From the NCBI GenBank assembly GCA_021234155.1, contig JAJEKV010000074.1, positions 124,001 through 188,000 of the forward strand: DNA of 64,000 nt. The letters run 5' to 3'. A program made the position numbers and the translations under genes. Numbering within the stretch: the stretch's first letter is position 1; each line of letters opens with the position of its first letter. Below the pieces are notes generated by a model. It searched no databases. It was not told the DNA's origin and was given only the letters and a program-made list of their open reading frames with translations. The DNA is from Isoetes taiwanensis (lineage: Eukaryota; Streptophyta; Lycopodiopsida; Isoetales; Isoetaceae). Below are positions 58,001-64,000 of this stretch, in pieces.

Positions 58001-59640
58001 TCTCCTTGAGTGCCTGTCTTCCTCCTGTTTCTTCTTGCTCCGCTTCTTCGGTGCTCGTGGGGGCTTGGGCTTTGGTGGAGGTGGCTTTGGTGTCGGCTCT
58101 AAGGTCGGTGCCGCCTTCAATCGTTCTCACCGGTGCTCACGGTAATAGGTGTTGTAGGCCTCCCACCCGCCATATATCGTCGTGCTCCTTGATCCTCTTC
58201 CGATAGACCTTTAAGGGGTCTATCACGCCAGACTCCCGTTGCGGCCGTGGGGCCTTGACCCTATCCCACGTCCGGAAATGGTGGGGCGCCGCCACTGTCC
58301 GGCCTCCCTCGCTCTTGGGCGATGCGCTTCGTGCACCTCTTCCTCAACAACGGGGGCTTTGAAGAGCTTCGCCCGTCTGCGCCCAAGCCTTGCGTAGTCT
58401 TGGTCGAGAAATGCGTCGGTGGTGGGCGGGGTCTCCCCTCCCGCGGCTCGTTGATGACCGGACCGCCGGCTCTCTTCCCAACCTTCACGAGCTTCCTCTT
58501 GCCGCCTTGATGGCCTTGGCCCTCCTCTTCTTAGGTCCCGGCGTCTTCTGATCCTTTGACCTCTGCTCCTGGGTGGCTCCTTGACCCCATTACTTGTGGG
58601 CCAGGCGTGCTGGTCGGCCTCTTCCTCGGGGGTGAGTTCCGTGTTCTTTGCTCCTCTCGTGCACTGCTCCTCCTGGGGTGGATCTCATCCAGGATTGTTC
58701 TTGGCCTATGGGTGGGTTCGCCTGTTCCCTCTGCTCCTCCCCTGTGGGTTGGCGTCCCCACAGTGTTGCTCCTGCTGCTCCCAGCTTCACGCCTCTGCCA
58801 GGTGCAATTTAGTTGAGGATCTCGTCCATGGCGTCTGTCGGTCGTCCTCCAAGATCTGTGTGTGGTCGCTCCGGTCCGACCACGATTCCTCGCTCGGCGA
58901 AGATCGTCGGCGTGGAGAAGGCGTTCGAAAGAATCCTATGAAAAGGCCGGGCGGCGCTGGCGCTGGAGGATCCGCTTCGGCTAGGCTTCCTTTGCACCGC
59001 CCGTGCGGGCCATCATTTTCTGATTCGTCGATTGGAGCTCTGGCGCGAAGATCGCCTTGACAATCTGGCGAAGTTCGGGAAGGGCGGGAAAAATGGGAGG
59101 GGTCCAATTCTATTTATAGGGCCAATTTTAGGTCAACTTTTAAACTACCTTTTGGGTTGTCTAAGGCATCTAAAACACCTAATTAAGCAAGGTCTCACGT
59201 TGCGCCCAGCGGATTCCTAGAATCTAGAAACACGTCCCCGGGCGCCGACGTGTGAGACATGGTGGGGCCCACTATTAAATTAACATGTAACATGCTAAAT
59301 CTACTAATTCTTAGCTTAAATTTAGAATTATCAAGATATTTTTCTTTGTAATTTACAACTTTTTGGTGTCAAAATTTGAATGTCACCAAGACGTTGCCCG
59401 GCCCGATTTCTAAAATGTAGAAATGTCACGGTAGCGACGTGTGAGACCACCCTACTTTTGGATGTTGGCTCATCAATTTTTTAGTCTCTTTACGTTTCTA
59501 TTCTTTTTAAGCTGTTACTAGCTTAGCATAAACTACAAAAATGAGAAAAAAAAAATTTTTCTCATTTTTCGAGGTTTGAGGATCCTATCAAGTTAGTGCT
59601 CTTTGGGAACATGGCGCTTGCTTTGCTCTTGGTCTCCAAG
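55061..59640 (-). other. Unusually long Gypsy leader between primer site and gag
   Basis: About 4.5 kb separate the primer site from gag, where a few hundred bases are usual. Minus-strand frames are basic, Pro- and Glu-rich (for example KAAPTLEPTPKPPPPKPKPP at about 58115-58060 and KNREAREDEEESDDEGYTRS near 56570). No known fold is seen. Four copies of a roughly 45-base motif recur in it. Either extra ORFs of this family or captured sequence could explain it. Confidence 0.6.
57338..59447. repeat. Four copies of a TCTAAAATGTAGAAA...CGTGTGAGAC motif in the Gypsy leader
   Basis: The copies lie at about 57345-57390, 57548-57592, 59215-59259 and 59407-59444. Each reads (C)CTAAAATGTAGAAA, a short variable link (TCTGTCCCTGGCGGCGG and variants), then CGTGTGAGAC. 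In three of them the pyrimidine/purine pattern before the motif is CCCGAT/CCCGGC. Spacing is about 200, 1,670 and 190 bp, so they come as two pairs. Confidence 0.8.
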
Positions 59641-59656
59641 AACATAGCTCGATACC
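59640..59656 (-). promoter_or_regulatory. Primer binding site of the Gypsy element
   Basis: Directly after the 5' LTR the minus strand reads GGTATCGAGCTATGTTC. This resembles the initiator-Met tRNA site, usually TGGTATCAGAGC. Confidence 0.75.
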
Positions 59657-61444
59657 CATGGCGTCCCCTACTGCATTATCACGGTGCCCTTGCACCGTAT
59701 ACAAACAGAGTTCATCCCCATACCAGCTCCATGCTATCTGGGGCCCTCCACATGACCTTTGCAAAACCGGGCGGGTTCCGGTGGGAAGAGTGGAAGGGTC
59801 ATTGCACCCGTCTCCCTCGGGGCCTACCTAGCTGCGGGCGTCGCATACATGTCGGTGCACATACGACAATATCATATGACCATCACGAAGGATGGCCCTC
59901 CACATATCTGCATAGACAAAGATCGGCACATCACATAGGGAATCCTACCCAAGGCTCAGACTCAAAGGGATGGTGGCGGCTTGGGTCTCGAGTTCATTGC
60001 GCGGGCAAATTCATGGCAATGGATTTGGGCTGGCACATGAACATGGCTTAGGTTGTCCACTCCATCCGCCCCTCCTGGTACACTTTGCGAGATAGGTTGA
60101 AGAACTTCTGGTTGGACCGTAGTCTTGGGATCATAGCCAAAGGGGCTATAGCCGGGTTACATCTCCCTGCACCGATGAGGCGGGTAGGGAGGTTTCCCTC
60201 CCACCCGGATGATCAATGCCATAGCAGGCGGACTAGAGGACACCAACCGTCCGGTTTTCGACTTTAACCCACTTGAAGGGAACTACCACCACGACCCGGT
60301 CCACCCCCGTGTGCGACAACAACCGCGACACGGGACCTCGGCTGAAACCCCCGGTGGCAGTGCCGCCGCCGCGGCTTCTTATCCCCAGCGGTGTCGAACT
60401 CATACTGGGGCTCTATCTATCTATTAAGCGCTTAGTGCGGTGCCCTCCGGGTAGACTTTACATCCAGAGAGCAACCGCTATGGACCTGACCACCCTTATC
60501 AACCGGTCGACCCTAAGAACACAACACGGGCGGGGCTATTTATGCAGGCCGCAACTACAGTGTGCTAGAGAGGCTACTCTAGGAGCATCAACTACAAGGC
60601 TTTAGGTCTCTACCCCCCTTCCCAATACAAGGAGTTCACAGAGATACATCATCCATGTACATCACAGAAGAACTAAAGAACAAGATCTAATCTATATCAT
60701 AGAGTTAGGTTCTTTAGTTAGAATCTGCTATCTAGAGTTCTAGAGGGCTGCTATGGGCAATCTAATAGGCTAAACCTACTGATTCAATGCCTAAAATAGG
60801 GTTTAGACTATCTAATTGGCCAAATACCTGATCCTTGAGGGGCTCCTCCTCGACTGAGCTTCGACCATCCTGGCTGGCTTTCGAATCTCGAGGAACTAAG
60901 GATGTAATTCTCCCCAATCGAAGTGCGGGATGCGGTTTTGGCTGTTGAGGCAGCCAAAACAGAGTTCTGAAACCCTAAAATCGAAAATTAGGTTAGTTAG
61001 GGTTTCCAACCCTATATAGACAAGGGGGTGGCTAGGGTTTCCAATTATCCCCTTTTGGCATGTGGGATAATTGGTAATGGGCCCACTTGCCTTTAAGGGC
61101 TAGGTGGCCAAATGTGCCCACATGGAAATGTGTGCACCCAAATGTGCTCACATGGAAATGTGTGCACATTAATGAATGTGTACATTGGAAAATGTGCACC
61201 TTAATTGCTCCTATGGGTATGGCCCACTTGGCATCAAGTGGCCACATGGAAATGTGTGCCCACATTAATGTGTACATTGGAAAATGTGCACATTAATGCT
61301 AATGCACATTCTTAGCAAGTTGCCCCCTAGGGGCTACCCACTTGGCTATACATTGGCGTACACGTCAATCGGGGTGGCGTGGTGGCGTGGCGGATGGCGC
61401 ATACAATACACGCCCCGAGGCGTAATAGTCGGTGGAACGCCACA
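59657..61444 (-). repeat. 5' LTR of the Gypsy element
   Basis: It is a direct copy of 47919-49714, 1,788 bp, ending GGAACGCCACA on the plus strand. Differences from the other LTR are mostly one- to four-base indels, with few substitutions. TATATAGGG on the minus strand (61018-61010) is the probable promoter box, shared with the other LTR. Confidence 0.9.
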
Positions 61445-61523
61445 TCACCCAATGAAGAAATGAAAAGAAGGATTATTCTGACAAACCACTGAGCTTTTGT
61501 CAATCAACAAAAGCCTGTACATC

Positions 61524-61744
61524 GTGTCCATGTCTTCCATAGACTGCACCGAATTGGGGTTCTCCAAGCTAGGTAAGGTAAAATGTTTCAAACAAACTCT
61601 ATTGCTCAGAACACGAATTGGGCTTCTCCAGCTTCGTAATAAATTGTACTGCTATTATCTTGTACTCTTCCAAATTTGGTAGAATTGTGGAAAAGTTTAA
61701 AATTGCTCTAGACTGCTACTTTGCTTTGTGGTTTGGTGTGGGCA
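61524..61744 (+). repeat. Direct repeat flanking the Gypsy element, right copy
   Basis: It is the partner of 47395-47614. After GGGCAAG it diverges into GGGTTGGATGGGAATTTG, whereas the left copy goes to CGCACC. Confidence 0.8.
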
Positions 61745-62929
61745 AGGGGTTGGATGGGAATTTGTGGAGAGAGTCAAGAAAGGAAAAGATGGAATGTTTG
61801 TGGTGGCTTATAGCTTAATTCAAGTTATTTTTAATATCAAGGTGGGAATGCAACAACACTGCCATAGTCAGTAACTTTAGGACTTAAATGAGACACTTGA
61901 GAATATAGTTTCACAATGGAAAAAGGAGAATCCATCCGTAGCCTATTTTGTAATCTATTACCACGAGTTTGTGTAACATCTATAACAAATTCTCGATCAT
62001 TATTGAACTCATCATAAGCGTGTGTACAAATTCTGATCATTGCATAATAAGTTTGTATACCACCGAAACAAATTATGATCCGAATAGGGACTGAAAGCAA
62101 CCTTCTTTATGCCGCGTGGTCGTCATGCAATTTTGCCTTGAGCATAGCGCTAACCCTAAAGCTAAAACGTAATGTAATATCCCACGATCTATTGAATTCA
62201 AACACCTTAGGGCCCGGTGTCCACTATGGTCTACGAAATGCGGACATGGAAAAATGGTCGCATGCTTGGTGGATTGATTAGAAAGTTAATTGTGCATGCT
62301 TATGCCTCACCTCAATGTGCAAGAACAATGGCTAGCATATTGCTTAACTGTTGCATGCCTTTTATCGAAGCTGCTGAATGGGCTCCACATCCTCTACATT
62401 TTACGTATGTAAAAGTAAAATCAATGCCTTTTCAAGAACTGGCTGAATCATCTTCAGATTAGAATCCTTATTATTGAAGTTGCCTATTCTTTGCCAAGCT
62501 TTTACTGGTTGCATATAAGCGGGGAACATGATGCACAAGCAAAAAAATTGCTTTTAACGCTTCATAAGGAGTTGAGTCATCTCGAAATGTGCCGCAAGTT
62601 TAAGCCCCAAAAAATTCAAACAAAAGGAAGAATGGCGGGCTTACTACAGTCGTCACACATCAAAGTAAGGAGACTGGATTTCACACAAGCAACGTGAAAT
62701 CCACTCTCAATAGGATCCTTCAGTGAAGCAAGGAGATGCATGGTGCAGGATCCTGAAAGGTATTTAAGAAAGAAGTAACAATCGATCTCTTCATCCCTAT
62801 TAGTTGTTCCCACCTGGAAGTGCTTGACGACATGCATATCCCCGCTCGGGCACCGCCAAAGACATAGTCCACCACACTAGATCCTCCCCACGGTTTTCCT
62901 ATCTACAAGTGTTTCTTGGGTGGGGCCAG
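61745..62929. other. No gene confidently recognised
   Basis: Several open frames (61837-62100 minus; 62217-62462 plus; 62616-62837 minus) show no known motif. They may belong to a decayed retroelement between the Gypsy flank repeat and the LINE. Confidence 0.35.
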
Positions 62930-63900
62930 CGTGCCGGTCCATTGCGATTATCAGGTCAAAGATACCCTGAGCAAAAGCAATTGTCTACCATAGCGTGTGA
63001 CCTGATTGTCATCGGATGTCCGCGGCCTGCCGCTTCGCGCAGGACTTGTTTGCAATATATCATCGATCCAAGGGATCAAATCTCATGGGTTGTTCTACCC
63101 GGTGCGGCGCATTGAAGTCTCAAGGAGTATGACACGCCTTAACCGCTTATCCGCCAGTATGTCATCATATAGATCGACATAGGGGTCCAGCCTATCCACA
63201 TCCGGGAGTGGGTGTGATAGAAGTAGCTTTCGCATGTGGAAAGTAGCTACTGCAGTTTTGCACACGCGCACCCACAAGTACCGGTTGCAGCTTGTCCCGT
63301 CTTGAACAAGGAAACCGGACCGCGCCAAGGCCGTTCGATAGTAGCAGTAACTCCCCATGCCCCCGCTTTCTGTGCAATCATTGAAGATTGAGTAGCGCGG
63401 TATCCCGCAAGTCCCGGGCATCCTGTGTCCCCGTGATGCTCCCATGTTTCCATAAGGAAGATCAGCTCCATATCTACAAAGAATGAGTTGAGACTATCTC
63501 CCTTCGCCATGGGAAGCCCGACAATTCCAGGAGACCATGCTGGAGGCAATTCCTATTTTGTCTGCTAGGGGCCCAGCGGTTGGGGATTCAAATATGCGGT
63601 GGCCGGGGATGGCGTAAGTAGAGGCGACGAGATGTGCGAGCAAATGAAGGTGAGGCAACTTGAAGGGCATGCGGCCAGTAGCTGGTGAAGAAGTGGCATG
63701 GTCGAGTCACTTGGAGGGTTAGCGAGGATTCGCAGCAAAGATTTGGCGGCTTGAAAATTTGCATCTTACCCCGAATCAGTCCTGCAGCTCCTCCCTGTCT
63801 ACGAATGCTTTTAACTTTGGCCAACTCGTGCCTGCGGTCTTCTTGTTGGGCTGGGGTCAGGTCTCGGTCAACATACAAGGCAGTTCCCTTCAAATTTGCC
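62930..63900 (-). pseudogene. LINE ORF1 end and ORF2 endonuclease, 5' part of a second LINE
   Basis: On the minus strand, ORF1-like sequence (63893-63588) starts GTALYVDRDLTPAQQEDRR and continues to LIRGKMQIF, the usual C-terminal block of plant LINE ORF1. Next, MELIFLMETWEHHGDT (about 63470) is the ETW motif of the AP-type endonuclease. SGGMGSYCYYRTAL, RYLWVRVCKTAV and the end block PYVDLYDDILAD (about 63180) follow. The frames shift between them. The reverse transcriptase that should follow below 62930 is absent. The left edge could be an internal deletion or a different insertion. Confidence 0.7.
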
Positions 63901-64000
63901 TACCACCGGCATTAGGATAGCCGCTTTCACTTGGCGCATCTCATCGTGAGAACTGACTACCGTATGGCGTCAATTTGGGGCCATGTATTGTATATTAAAA

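Larger units (their letters stand above)
47919..61444 (-). mobile_element. Ty3/Gypsy LTR retrotransposon, 13.5 kb, full-length but broken
   Basis: The element is bounded by two direct LTRs of 1,796 and 1,788 bp. On the minus strand the order is 5' LTR, primer site, a long leader, gag, protease, RT, RNase H, integrase, polypurine tract, 3' LTR. That pol order, with integrase last, defines Gypsy. The flanking five bases, CGACC (left) and TCACC (right), match at three of five, so the target duplication has decayed or been misread. Many single-base indels break the frames. The LTRs also differ mainly by short indels in G/C-rich places. Confidence 0.9.

Noticed and set aside
47914-61449. Target duplication for the Gypsy element (CGACC/TCACC)
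   Set aside because: Only three of five bases match, so it is not claimed as a duplication.
61837-62837. Three open frames as a host gene
   Set aside because: They lie on mixed strands, have no shared splice logic and no recognised motif.

Overview
This window is nuclear DNA from a land plant with a repeat-rich genome. The evidence is a decayed WAT1-type transporter, a plant-type RINGv zinc-finger gene with introns, and plant-style Gypsy, Copia, LINE, SINE and Helitron elements. The species cannot be read from the sequence; a seed-free plant such as a fern is only a guess. Host gene content is very low: one likely live gene fragment (RINGv, 15.9-16.9 kb), one WAT1 pseudogene (0.2-1.0 kb) and two weak exon candidates (12.2-12.5 kb and 27.5-29.1 kb). 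Almost everything else is mobile DNA in different states of decay.

Layout. 0-4.6 kb: WAT1 pseudogene, unassigned sequence and a large TCATCG/TCATCC microsatellite. 4.8-7.3 kb: a small non-coding LTR element whose 3' LTR carries a tRNA-derived SINE. 7.4-8.7 kb: a LINE 3' half. 10-17 kb: a tRNA-like remnant, hairpins and the RINGv gene. 18.3-20.7 kb: a direct-repeat pair, a TTAGGG tract and a second SINE. 21.2-23.5 kb: two minus-strand fragments of a large Helitron. 23.585-27.461 kb: an apparently unclassified terminal-inverted-repeat element with a 5-bp target duplication and an internal array of hairpins. 27.5-30.5 kb: candidate exons, a minisatellite and a hairpin. 30.86-46.39 kb: two head-on copies of a Rep/helicase/endonuclease Helitron forming a giant inverted repeat. 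46.4-47.9 kb: Copia remnant. 47.919-61.444 kb: a 13.5-kb Gypsy element on the minus strand with about 1.79-kb LTRs. 62.9-64 kb: the 5' part of another LINE on the minus strand.

How the parts work together. The two Helitron arms act as natural 'empty site' controls for each other. Three later insertions, each in only one arm, can be read to the base: a 2,627-bp Helitron in an A/T dinucleotide with no target duplication, a 251-bp TIR element (MITE) with ATTA duplication, and a LINE-tail fragment with CTTCAAA duplication. A SINE, a LINE and the LINE-tail fragment share the 3' motif GTGGACGTTAAA (one base different in the LINE) followed by a short microsatellite, which suggests that the SINE borrows the LINE's reverse transcriptase. 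All coding relics are broken by stops and frame changes. Small indels between repeat copies are frequent enough that some could be sequencing or assembly errors.
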